A stretch of 54,656 bases of DNA from Chara braunii (lineage: Eukaryota; Streptophyta; Charophyceae; Charales; Characeae), in NCBI GenBank assembly GCA_003427395.1, contig BFEA01000053.1:3293174-3347829 (forward strand). Direction: 5' to 3'. A program made the translations under genes and the position numbers. The notes beneath the pieces are model-generated. The model was not told where the DNA came from, made no database searches, and saw only the letters and a list, made by a program, of their open reading frames with translations. Positions 10,780 through 20,140 of this stretch are shown here, piece after piece (the stretch's first letter is position 1; every line of letters starts with the position of its first letter).

Positions 10780-11070
10780 TGCCTGGCTCAGTTGAACAGC
10801 TAACATTTGGGGTTGTATTGGAGGGTAGTCAAGACGGAAGACACTCTTCGCATCTTATCCAAGACAAAAGTCTCTCTACTTTGGATGAGCTTGAGTTCTT
10901 ACAACCCTTTGTTGATCGGATAAGAGACTCTGCCTTGAGGGCCGTCACTGACCAAACTGAGATCAACTATTTGTTGAAGATAGTAAGAGTGGGGACAACT
11001 GAGAGAATATCTTATCACTCCTCCAGAAAATGAGTCTCTCTTGCCAGAAGAATCACCAGCGGTCCATAAA
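10780..11070 (+). pseudogene. Array unit 7 (partial)
   Basis: A frame with LDELEFLQPFVDRIRDSALRAV is followed, after a frame slip, by a Pro-rich ITPPENESLLPEESPA segment. This resembles the helix and Pro-rich tail of other units. The central D.RIY block is missing. Placement rests mainly on spacing between units 6 and 8, so the call is tentative. Confidence 0.35.
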
Positions 11071-11282
11071 CCATGCAATTTGATTAGGAGATTATAGATC
11101 TGACGAGGTACTTTATGATCTGGGGTACTGTGAAGGGATATAACAGAAGACCGAGTAGGGATGACGAGAGAGAACTGATTGAGGATTATAGTGGGAGACT
11201 AAGAAGAATTGTCTTACCTCTGATCACTACTCAGACTGTTATTGCCTACACTCTCTACATACAAAATTCCCAAGGGGTATAA

Positions 11283-11762
11283 CTAACAAGAGAGGAGAGA
11301 AACAAACTTGTATCCCTTGCGAGAAGAGTAAGAAATTGATAGTGCGGAAAGATGTGGTCAAGAGCGGCAAAGAAGAGAAAAGGAAATACCGGGAAAGAGT
11401 TTATGATCAAAATGTCTGAACGAGGAAGGCCTAGTTTAAGGCCTAGTTCCTCTGTAGGAACTCGTGAGGAAACCCAGGTGGGTGCCATATGGGAGTTGGT
11501 CGAGAGAGTCGACACTATAAAAAAAGGTTCGGATGTTGCAAGAGCAAAGAGACCAGATGAGAGAATTTCATGCTTCAGAGGGACTCAAGTAAATGATTTT
11601 TTTTATGAATATGAATTATTTGGGCTCAGTTATGGTTGGATAGATAAACATCGACTTAAGCACCTTCTATCATGCTATGACACTAACTCGAGATCGGTTG
11701 TCAAAGAGTGGATGGAAGGGGCCACAACATGGGAAGATGTTAAAGAGAGAATGAAAAGATAA
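11283..11762 (+). pseudogene. gag: Array unit 8 opening joined to gag of Ty3-old
   Basis: Codons for LTREERNKLVSLARRVRN at 11283-11336 repeat the unit opening LSKEESEKLLTSLNSITRK and end at a stop. A new frame at about 11352 then gives a basic stretch followed by a Gag-like region, with ELVERVDTIKKG, a SCFRGTQVNDFFYEYE block and VVKEWMEGATTWEDVKERM. That arrangement is typical of the retrotransposon Gag capsid region (retrotrans_gag type), which forms virus-like particles in the cytoplasm. TAA at 11760-11762 interrupts it. The capsid homology continues downstream with further stops. Confidence 0.5.
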
Positions 11763-12433
11763 TTTAAGAAAGACTCAGTTACGACTACTACCAAGGATCT
11801 CTTCAACATCAGAAGGGCTAAGTATGATACTTTCAATATTTTCCTTCAGACATTTATCAGAACGACCAAAATAATTTCATATTTGGACGAAAATGTCATA
11901 TCTTTCTGACTAACTTCACTGACAATGAAAGGAAGACAGTCCTGAATCAAGCTCAACATTACCCTCTCAGATGGCACGAAATGGTTGCAATAGTTAGAAC
12001 TCTACCTACAATTTCACACAAGAAGTGATCACTGGATCAGATCAGTACATTGGCCAAAGACTATGAGACCGATAATAGTATGAACAGAGGAAACAATCTA
12101 AGTGTTGAAAATATTATTCAGCGAGCTTCTAATCTAATTGTGGATGAGAAAGGGAAGAAAAAGGCAGAAAGTGAGAATGAGGAAGACGATCATGATGATG
12201 ATGATGGCTATGGAAAAAGAGGAGACTCATCCAGATCCAGAAAAAATGGAGGGGATGGTGGAAAAGAGAACAAAGAGAGAAGGAAATATGATGATCGTCG
12301 AATGAAGAGCTTTGTCTGCTACTATTGCGGTGAAGGGGGTCATACCACAACTTATTATAAGCCTTTGGAAAAGGATGTGAAGAGTAGGGTAGCCAAGAAG
12401 GATGTAATGGGCCATGTCTGTGACAGTTCATAG
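11763..12433 (+). pseudogene. gag: Ty3-old gag, C-terminal part with damaged zinc knuckle
   Basis: After two in-frame stops the Gag reading continues with recognisable capsid-like sequence, then an open frame from 12050 to 12433. That frame has an acidic/His-rich stretch encoded partly by a GAT microsatellite (12190-12208) and a nucleocapsid zinc knuckle. The knuckle reads C-x2-C-x4-H-x4-Y: Cys codons at 12317 and 12326, His at 12341, and Tyr (TAT) at 12356 where the fourth ligand should be Cys. A single G-to-A change would explain the loss. RNA binding by this copy would be impaired. Confidence 0.6.
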
Positions 12434-12496
12434 AATAAACTGGATCCCGGACATCCAGGAGGTATGTGACTTTTTGTCCTTAAGCATGAAGAGAAG

Positions 12497-12934
12497 ATGA
12501 AGAAGAAGAAAAAGAGAAAAGTTAATGTAACTGTTCATTTTCTTGTTGATGAGTTTCCTGAAGAGCTTGTGCAGAAATTTGATGATTCTTCCACCATGAT
12601 TGAATTGCCTCTACAGTCCTTGACATTAGTGGAAGACATGTCTGATGAGGCTTCCCCAAGCGAGCTTTCATTAAAAGAAAACCCTGTTTCTTAGAGCTCT
12701 TCCAAGTTAGTAGTGTCTTCTTCTGATGAACCCGCTTGTTGTTCAGTCAACATGATGTCTTTTGACGGTGATCTACCACCAGAACTCGTCATGGAGCTCA
12801 GTATAGTGGTTGGAGAGGTGAGAAATCTCCAAGCATACTTAACCCCTCAGATGATTGAGGAAAAGAAGAGAAGAAAAGTCGAAGAGACTCTCAATGACAT
12901 TCTTGATGATCAAGAACCAAACCGACCATCTTGA
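12497..12934 (+). pseudogene. Ty3-old linker between gag and protease
   Basis: Two adjacent frames (12497-12694 and 12713-12934), separated by a TAG, encode a Lys-rich start, an acidic segment with EFPEELVQKF and a repeat of the same idea, DLPPELVMEL. The two similar PEELV/PPELV blocks may be an internal duplication. Such acidic spacers between nucleocapsid and protease are common in Ty3/gypsy polyproteins. No enzymatic motif is present. Confidence 0.4.
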
Positions 12935-13006
12935 AAAAATGAACAAGGGAAAAAGAGAAAGTTCATCCTCAAGAGTGAACTGGAAGATAGGACTGTAATC
13001 ACTGAT

Positions 13007-13852
13007 GTGATCACAAAGATGTTAGAGGAAACAAAAGTAACTCTATCTTTCAAAGAAACAATGACTTTAGCACCCAAGTTGAGAGAAGAACAAAAGAAGT
13101 TAATTAAAAAGAAAAAGATGGAGGTCAACTACTTGGGATCGGTTTTCCCTAGCCAAGTGAACAGATCATTATTAGGATGCAAGATGAGATTTGTAACCAC
13201 GGGTTGTGGAGACTCAACTATTTACATACCAAGTGAAGATTCGGGTCTTGGTAGACTCTGGGGCAGAAATGGTTTTTCTTTCCCAGAGGACTATGGAGGT
13301 CTGTGATTTGACCATTGATAGACCTTCAAAGAACACATATTAAGCAATATTGTTGGATAACTTTTCGTGGTTGGGTTTATTGATAATTTGCCTATCAGAA
13401 TTGGAACGATGTCGGTTGAATTATCAGGGTTTGTAGTGCCAGATTTGGATCATGATTGTATCATCGACATTCCATTTTTGCATAGGATGGATGTTGTTCA
13501 GTTCTTTAGTCACGAGGGGTCATCCTGCATCGGCCTGCAGGATCCAGAGACTGCCCAGGAACAGACCTTTATGGTCTGCACTTCCCACCATCATAAACAC
13601 CAGTTATCGACTGATTCAATCAGAAGGGAAAAATTTATTGAGAAGACTAGGAAACAAAAAGGGAAAGGCAAGCAAGAAGTCAAAGAGGAAGTCTCAATGA
13701 ACATTTATCAGATTTCAAAGATGATGAAAGCCCTCGGCAAACTCAAAGATGAAGATAGGCAAATCGAGGCATCCAAAAAGGTTGTTGAAACTGCTAAAAG
13801 TGATAAAATGGAGTTAAGGTTTGCATCAACTCATCCTTTTTTAGGAAAATAG
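13007..13852 (+). pseudogene. pol: Ty3-old aspartic protease
   Basis: The protease active site is read as RVLVDSGAEMVFLS, with the catalytic Asp codon at 13254-13256. This retropepsin would cleave the Gag-Pol polyprotein. The preceding frame (13007-13306) and the active-site frame differ, so a frameshift lies before it. A second one lies after a stop at about 13340. The second half of the fold follows from 13367, with IRIGTMSVELSGFVVPDLDHD and IPFLHRMD, the usual DxxxGxPFL-like segment with Gly replaced. A Lys-rich linker follows to 13852. The enzyme is dead by frame breaks although the Asp-Ser-Gly is intact. Confidence 0.65.
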
Positions 13853-13886
13853 TCACTGGTCAAATGAAAAGTACAAGCCCAATGGG

Positions 13887-14159
13887 GTGAAAAAGAACCC
13901 AGTGGTCGTTCTGATAGAAAAGGATTATGATAAAGCACTTGGAAAGGAAAGGAGAATTATTAAAGCACTAGGGGAGTTAACAAAATTGGGGAATAGAGTT
14001 ACTAGGGAAAAAATTGACACAATGAAGATAGGTTCGGATCAGTTTATCTGGCCTAAAGAAAAGGGATATATATCTTCAAAGTGTGTCGATAATTCTTCGA
14101 TGCATTCTCCTGTAATGACGAAGAGAGAGGGCGGTTGGATGTGGACATGATCAAGATAG
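13887..14159 (+). pseudogene. pol: Ty3-old sequence leading into reverse transcriptase
   Basis: An open frame of 87 codons gives a Lys-rich linker. In another frame the last 60 bases read FDAFSCNDEERGRLDVDM, the conserved (D)AFxxxxEERGRLD motif that precedes RT in one class of Ty3/gypsy elements. This motif is split from the RT by Ty3-young. Joining 14159 to 23618 continues it in frame with KIAKIWTVDH. Confidence 0.6.
14156..14159 (+). repeat. Target-site duplication ATAG, left copy
   Basis: ATAG immediately precedes the first LTR base (TGTAATGAC) and recurs at 23614-23617 immediately after the last LTR base. Extending to five bases fails (GATAG versus ATAGC), so the duplication is four bases, or five with a change. 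Removing one copy together with the element restores the reading frame of the interrupted Ty3-old RT leader. Confidence 0.8.
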
Positions 14160-15509
14160 TGTAATGACCCGTCAAAACACAAACTAAGAACACTGCTGAT
14201 TTCTGAAGTTCTGCCTATGGAATGGATGCCTTGTTGAGATTCCCGCATTCTGCTGTGTTTTCTAAGTCTGTCTCTGTGTGCGTGCTTGTAACCTGCGTGT
14301 CTGTCTGAGTGCTTGTCGGTATGAGTGTGTGTGTGACTCGCAAGGGTACTTGCTTGTTTGGTGGGCCCGTAGGGCCGGTACTTACCTGTAGCCGTGGCAT
14401 TGAGGGTTGCAGCAGGAAAACACTCAAGTAGCGGAGCCTGGGGCCCGCAGTGCTTAGAGCAGCGGAAAAACACTCAGGTAGCAGGTAGGCCGGTACTGCA
14501 CCCAGTAGCGGTAGATGTGCCGGGTACTCGAGGCCGAGCAGAAAAAAGACAAAGTTGGCATTTTTAGAGGCCCAGTAGCGGTAGGCTAGGTCTAGGCTGG
14601 TACCAGTCCATCTAGAGCTTGTACGGGCAATATCAGAGTCTGCAATGATGTTTCCCTCCGAAAGGGAGGAGGTACCGGTTGCTTGGGAGGCCAAGCGGCC
14701 TGGAAGTCATCGCCCAAGAGGCAAGCAGGCCACTATATCAAGAGGCTGAGGCAAGAGCTCAGCCTCATTCTTCAATGTGCAAGTTTGGCGACATGCTGCT
14801 GGAGCGCTGGCTGGAGTGGCGCTGGGTACTACAATGCTGCTGGGAGGAAGAAGCCGGGAGCTTCCACCTTGGCTATGGTGGAGCTCTACCGGAAGGAGGA
14901 GGAGGGAGAAGGGGACCAAGGAGGAGAGTGGTGGAGTACTTACCTGGCTATGGCAGACACCATCTTCATCACCTTGTTAGGCGCTGCATCTGGAAGGGCC
15001 CAGTGGGGTAGTGCCGCATCAAGGAAGCTCGGGGCAGAGTCAGGCATGGCGGTTGAGTGGACATAGGCATAGCTGCATGGTGATGACCTTGAAGTGGGGC
15101 AGCGACATAGCTACTTTGGGTTGTCCTTTGGACAGGAGGCTGAAGCCTCAGTAGTCCGCCATAGCCTCGACCTGTATGTAGAAGAAGAGGAAGGGTGGCC
15201 ATGGCTATGGTGGACCTAATGTTGTGCCTGCAGTAGAAGTGGGATTCGGACATTCATTCTGGTTCAGCCATTCAACATTATTATTGTTATTTCTTGTTTG
15301 AATAAGAGGGGAGGAGATAAGGAGGAAGAGATTGGTTGGCGAAGAAGAAGAGCCTTGTCATTGGAGTACATCATCGTCTTCTTCTTTCCTACTTCTTCTT
15401 CTTCTTCTTTCCCTCTCTCTCTTCTCAAGTTCATTCATTTATTTTTGCAGCTGGATGGCATTGTACTTTCAGATGAATGTATACTTCGAAATTGGTCGGG
15501 ATCGTAACA
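14160..15509 (+). repeat. Ty3-young 5' LTR (1350 bp)
   Basis: The LTR starts TGTAATGACC and ends GATCGTAACA, the expected TG...CA. It is colinear with 22259-23613 and, in reverse orientation, with 51720-53069. The LTR carries the promoter and polyadenylation signals of the element, but I cannot place a TATA box with confidence. Internal landmarks shared by all three copies are a TG-rich stretch near 14320, a CCCTCC/GGGAGG hairpin at about 14652, GGAGG repeats at 14893 and a TTC microsatellite at 15390. Frames read from either strand inside the LTR are not genes. Confidence 0.93.
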
Positions 15510-15510
15510 T

Positions 15511-15522
15511 TGGTATCGGAGT
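15511..15522 (+). promoter_or_regulatory. Primer-binding site, initiator Met-tRNA type
   Basis: TGGTATCGGAGT starts one base after the LTR. It matches the plant initiator-Met primer site TGGTATCAGAGC except at two positions (A to G and C to T). Minus-strand DNA synthesis would begin here. Confidence 0.85.
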
Positions 15523-16826
15523 TGATTCTACTTGCTGGCGAGAGTTGACTTTCCCAGAACCTTAACCCTAGTGGTAAGGGCTAACCACTTAGGGTTAGGG
15601 CTGGAAGTTGGGGTTAAGTGGGGCAGCGTGGTAAAGGGAAGTTGCTCCCACCTAGCAGGGCCGTGTAGGGTCGACACTAGACCTGGCCAGGTTGTTTGAG
15701 TGCATGTTTGTGGTGGCGAGACACAAGGTGGGACTTCGTGATGCAACTTGAGAGAGGCGACAGTGAAGGGCACCTACAACTTGAATCTGGACTTCAAGGA
15801 AGACGAGGATGCTAATTGGGTTAGGAGGACTATGTGAGAGGGGGGTAAGTTCTTTCATCTCAAGAGCTCGACCACTCAGGTAAGTGTAGTGCCGCCAGGG
15901 TGCCCATGTGTGTGTGCATGGAATTGACTACCTGTTGGGGTTTTCTGGGTTCTTCTTCCATCCTCCATAGTCTTGATTGTGTGTGAGGTGTGTGAACTGC
16001 CTACTCACCTGACAAGTGAATGAATGGAGTATCTTGTTTGCCATGCTATATCTCTCTACAGTGCTTTGTTTATTTCATTCTGAACGGCTGTAGTCTGTAG
16101 GTTCTTTCTGGGGCAAAATTTCGTTTTTCAATTCGGTAGGGACAGAGTAGGTCTTTGTGGAACTCTTGTTGCTTGGGACCCGGTTCTGACTCCACTAGGA
16201 CCGTTTGGGACTCAGTGGGACCAGACCCAAACAAGAAGGGCCCCTCAGGCCAAATCTGTTGACGTCAGTTACCTTGCTCTATCTGATTGGGACTCAGACT
16301 TTATGCTTTCGGACCAGGACACTCGTTGCGGAGGGGATCTCCGCTGAGACGTTTTATCAGACTTTACCACACGATCCGCCGCCTAACTCGCACCTTGGAC
16401 ACCACTTAATTCTCTCTTGCATTACGCTGTACACTTTGAATCTGATTTGTTGTGTCTTCACGGAGCTGAGTCCGACTAGGCTTGAGAGGACCTCATACAT
16501 AGTCGGTCCAGACTGTGTGGCTGGATCAGATCTCTCTGATCTTTATTTCTTTTTTTTGTTTTGACTGCTCTCCAGTCCAAATGAATTGCGGCTCCGGCTA
16601 GGAGTTCTACCTTCTCTTCTGATAGTTTTCAAAGTTGTTTCTTGGACTTGGTTCGTTAAATGTTTGCGTCTACACGATCGCAAACAAGAGAGAGAGAGAG
16701 AGAAGAGAGAAGCTTCTGAGAGTTGCCCTTGAGGGAGTGAGGAGAGGGAAGAGGAGTGTTCATCCCAGAAGTGTGCAGAAGTACAGACCCCTCTTGAGAG
16801 ACTTGCTAACACCCTCCTCCTGCACT
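15523..16826 (+). other. Ty3-young untranslated leader
   Basis: This is about 1.3 kb between primer site and gag start. It contains a strong hairpin, 15563-15574 (TAACCCTAGTGG) pairing with 15585-15597 (CCACTTAGGGTTA, one bulged base), around a 10-base loop. Leaders of retroelements usually hold the packaging and dimerisation signals, so this hairpin is a candidate. A GA microsatellite is at 16688-16703. No ORF of note is present. A non-ATG open stretch precedes gag from 16635 in frame with it. Confidence 0.7.
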
Positions 16827-18366
16827 ATGGCATTTGCAGCAGAATGGAGGCTGCAAATGGACGCTGCCCCCGAGGCAGAAAAAGCGCAGTACCGATTCTT
16901 CTATGAGAAAGCATTGAAGAGGGAAGAGGAAGAGAAGGAGAAGGAAAGGGAAGAAAAGGTGAAGGCTCACGAGGCTGTCTTCAGTACTGTGCCCACCTTA
17001 ACTAACGGGGAGGTGGAAGAGAATACCGTTTCACTCAAGGCTTTGATAGACATCCGGGCTGCTGAGGACCATATAGGCCAAATCGCAAAGGTGTTCGACG
17101 AACTCAAGAAGTTACGCGAGGACATGGCCCTGATGGCGCAGCAGCACCGTGACCAGCTGCAACAGTTTGCTAACTTGCAGCCTGCCCAAAATGTCTTTCC
17201 GCCTGCCTACCCTGCTTCTAGTGCTGCGTGTCAGTCCGTTCTTGCCCCTCTAAATATGTCTTCTTCTACTTCTTCTTCTTCTTTGAGTGTGACTAACAAC
17301 CTATCCGGATCTGCAGCAGATCCAGACCCTGTTGTTGTTGTTGCTGCTGCTGCAGCGACAAGTGGCAGTGCAGGGCATTCTGGAACTGTTGCAGTCGTCG
17401 GTCCAAGCTGCAGCTTTCCTTACATCGAATCTTGGATCAACTCCATGCGATCCTACTTCGATGTGTTGGGGACACTCCCAGTTACTCAGTCGTCGGTCCT
17501 AGGGACCAATGTGGAACCCACCGTAAGAGGATTATTGGAAATCCAAGTTGTACAAGCAGGCTATAAGAGAATAGACCTGAACAAATGGCTGAAGGCTACG
17601 CCTGTAGCTACACTCAAGGAACTCTTGATCAAACAGTATGCTCATCCACATGCTGCAGCCAAAGCTAGACTCAAGCTTGAAAAGCTCAAGCACAGCAAGT
17701 GGACCGACACCATGCATAGTCTGCAGCAGTATGTTAGTACACGTTTTTCTACTCCTGACTTGGAAATGACTGCGCAGTCTTGCTTGGATGTGAGAGGTCC
17801 CCTCTACTATAACACATCGCCTGGGGCTCGAACTCAGCGCATATACAGATTGGCTTACCCTCATGCGGGACTTAGTCAAGCTGGAGGCACAAGACCTCCC
17901 GGGTGGATCGGGTGGCAAAAAGTCCACCAGTCACAAACGGTTTCCAGGCAGCAACCGTTTTTCAGCGCACGATCTGCTTGAGGATGACGAGGAGACCTTC
18001 GCAGACAACCCTTCTCTTGATGACGATCAAGAGCAAGGCTGCGAGGCATCTTGCTCTTCGTCAGCCCATGAGTCTGAGTGTGTAAATGATGATGAATCTA
18101 TGAATGCCTTCAAGAAGACTGCCTTCAAAAGTAAGGGACTGAGGACCACGACGAAGAACAATACTAATACTATTCTTCTTCCCAAGGGAGCGAAAATTCC
18201 ACCCAAACCGGAAGATCCTGCCACAAAACCATGGGTAGATCTCCGAATCAGTGAAAGTGAGTGGAAACACAAGGTGCAGAAAGGGGTTTGCCTGCATTGC
18301 ACCAAATCGGGACATTCAGTCCAACATTGTTTCAGATTGCGGCAGGGAAACCAGCAACGGGGGTAG
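16827..18366 (+). pseudogene. gag: Ty3-young gag
   Basis: ATG at 16827 opens a Gag of about 510 codons. The N-terminus (MAFAAEWR) is followed by a Lys/Glu-rich coiled-coil-like stretch, then a Ser/Thr/Ala region with a GTT/GCT microsatellite (17330-17357). The capsid-like core follows, with PYIESWINSMRSYFDVLGT, VEPTVRGLLEIQ and AAAKARLKLEKLKHSKW. At about 17790 the frame is lost by a single-base indel. The capsid end (YTDWLTLMRDLVKLEAQDL) and the nucleocapsid are read in the next frame from 17863. The zinc knuckle CLHCTKSGHSVQHC is a perfect C-x2-C-x4-H-x4-C, and TAG follows at 18364-18366. Gag would assemble the particle and bind RNA. The frameshift disables this copy. Confidence 0.85.
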
Positions 18367-18446
18367 AGACATCATCAGCACACTCTACAGATGGAGAGGC
18401 TGAACATATAAGTGCAGATCCTTCTCTGGATTCTGATCCCATTTAG

Positions 18447-18971
18447 CAAACCTCTCATGAAACCCCATCTGATGCTCATTCCAAGGCTGAGCAAGTACAC
18501 ATCGTATACAAGAAGCCTTGGGTAGAGTCGGAAGAAATTGACTTCCATGCTCTGTTGACGTGCGGGGTTCATATGAAGCAAGAACGTGTGCAAGGGAGAA
18601 CGCAGTTGATCTTCTTTAAACTCTACATTAATGGTCGTTACATTCGTGCGTTGGCTGATTGTGGTGCATCCGCCAACTACTTCTCACCGCACGACATTCG
18701 TAAGGCACGCTTGGGGATGAAGCAAGTGACCTTGCAGAATCCTTGTCGGACCCAAGTGGGCAACCAAGAGGTTGTCACCTCTACGCATGCAGTCAAAGGT
18801 GTGCGCACTACCTTTGACACAGACCGCACAATCACGCATAAACTGAACTTCTATGTCCTTAATCAGTGCCCCTTCGACGCGGTTATTGACTTGGGCCGGT
18901 TGCAAGCCCAATGTGAAAGAACCACGTGGAAGGACTCACAATTCATGGTCAAAGATGATCCTCTTGGATGA
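18447..18971 (+). pseudogene. pol: Ty3-young aspartic protease
   Basis: An open segment without a good start codon follows a TAG at 18444-18446, so it depended on read-through or frameshifting from gag. The active site reads ALADCGASANYFS, with catalytic Asp at 18657-18659. The usual D(T/S)G is DCG, seen in some Ty3/gypsy proteases. The second half has the typical hydrophobic FYVLNQCPFDAVIDLG segment. Retropepsin would mature the polyprotein. A stop at 18969-18971 separates it from RT. The spacer at 18972-19402 keeps parts of the linker in shifting frames. Confidence 0.75.
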
Positions 18972-19402
18972 GCCGCGCGAGTCCCAAGTAACTTTTCTCA
19001 ATGCAATGCAATTCTGCAAAAAGTGGCGCAGGCGAAAAGTTGATGAGCAAATGTATATAGCCTTTGTTAGGCCTGCTCATGTGCCTCTATTTTTGCTGTA
19101 AATAATGCTTTCTCTTTGCAAGCCATTTCGACTTCTAATGGAACTACTTTTGCCTCCACTAAATCTACTTCTAGTCCAAATGACTCTGCTTCAAACTCTG
19201 TTGTTTTGGTTGCACCTATGCAATCCGGTACGCTTGCACCCGAGAGTGAAGATCCACCTCCGGAGATCCCATCAGAAATCTTCAACCTTCTCAACCGATT
19301 TCTTGAAGTCTTGGTTGAACCGCATGGAGTTTCCGTGCGTCCAGTCCGACACAAAATCGAGTTGATCGAAGGAGCACTCCTCCAAAAGGTTGTGTCTATC
19401 GA

Positions 19403-20140
19403 ATGGGCTTAGGCGAATTGGAGGAGTTGCGAAGACAGATCGATGACATTGGGAAGGGACGGATCAAGCCAAGCGAATCCAAATTCGGTGCACTGGTTCT
19501 GTTTGTCCCTAAGAAAGGAGGCAAACTACGGAAGTGTATTGACTACCGCAGACTGAATCGAATAACAAGAAAGAATGTACATCCTTTGCCGCGTATTGAT
19601 GATCTGCTTGATGCTGCAGGTGGGTGCAAGGTCTTCGACAAGATCGATCTCAAGTCTGGCTACCACCAGATTGAAGTCGACCCTGCAGACCAGCACAAAA
19701 CTGCATTCAAAACTCGCGACGGGTTGTACGAGTTTACTATCATGCCCTTCGGTCTCACGAATGCACCGGCCACCTTTCAAAGCCTCATGGACAAGGTGAT
19801 CCGCAATCACATCAACCGATTTGTTGTTGTGTATTTGGATGACATACTAATCTTCAGCAAATCGATGGAGGAGCACATGAGACACCTTGAGGAGGTGTTG
19901 CAGATCCTCAAGGATGCGCAACTCCATCTCAACTTGGAGAAATCTGAGTTTGGGAGGGAGATCGTCATCTACCTTGGGCATCGGTTGTCTGCTGCAGGCC
20001 TAGAGCGCGAGGCAACCAAAGTTGAGGTCATCCGCAACCGACCAATGTCCGCGAACTGCGTTCTTTTCTCGGTCTTGCGTCGTACTACCGTAAGTTTGTA
20101 CCCAAATTCTCTATCATCGCCCGTCCGCTGTCCAAATTGA
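19403..20140 (+). pseudogene. pol: Ty3-young reverse transcriptase
   Basis: This frame covers the fingers and palm of a Ty3-type RT. Motifs in order are SKFGALVLFVPKKGG, RKCIDYRRLNRIT, NVHPLPRIDDLLD, KIDLKSGYHQIE, TIMPFGLTNAPATFQ and the catalytic VYLDDILIFS, with YLDD at 19833-19844. The connection YLGHRLSAAGLE follows. The frame is then lost at about 20035-20041. The ensuing VRELRSFLGLASYYRKFV block is in the frame of the next segment. RT copies the element RNA into DNA within the particle. The active-site Asp pair is intact, so the lesion is the frameshift. Confidence 0.92.

Larger units (their letters stand above)
6935..11340 (+). repeat. Tandem array of degenerate coding repeats, about 478 bp each
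   Basis: At least seven units encode related stretches of about 130-160 aa on the plus strand. Each unit has an opening block of type KLLTSLNxI..K..F.YE, then a hydrophobic strand followed by D.RIY(V/L)P, then a helix with W/C and alternating E/K, then a Pro-rich segment leading to (N)NWSAVIEF or GGSNWLP. The opening Leu codons of two clear units are at 9404 and 9882, 478 bp apart. The next aligned positions (8925 and 11307) fall at about one and three such periods. Units are broken by frameshifts and stops. The array runs into the gag of Ty3-old, so it may be that element's 5' ORF. A decayed host gene is the alternative. I know no matching family. Confidence 0.65.
8581..14159 (+). mobile_element. 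Ty3-old, left part (gag, protease), interrupted
   Basis: This is the 5' part of an old Ty3/gypsy LTR retrotransposon. In order it holds a primer site, array units 3-8, gag, protease and the stretch leading into reverse transcriptase. It is cut at 14159 by Ty3-young and resumes at 23614. Deleting Ty3-young and one ATAG copy gives a single continuous frame across the join, which is strong evidence that both parts are one element. Codon decay is heavy throughout. Its DNA is more AT-rich than that of Ty3-young. Confidence 0.8.

Noticed and set aside
14679-15066. Plus-strand frames inside the 5' LTR (also 22783-23255), up to 127 codons
   Set aside because: They are parallel in all three LTR copies because the LTR itself is repeated. 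They overlap in several frames and on both strands, and have no motif. LTR sequence explains them.
15591-15600. TTAGGGTTAGGG-like bases as an interstitial telomere
   Set aside because: Only two units occur, inside a hairpin in a retrotransposon leader. This is too short and better explained as stem sequence.
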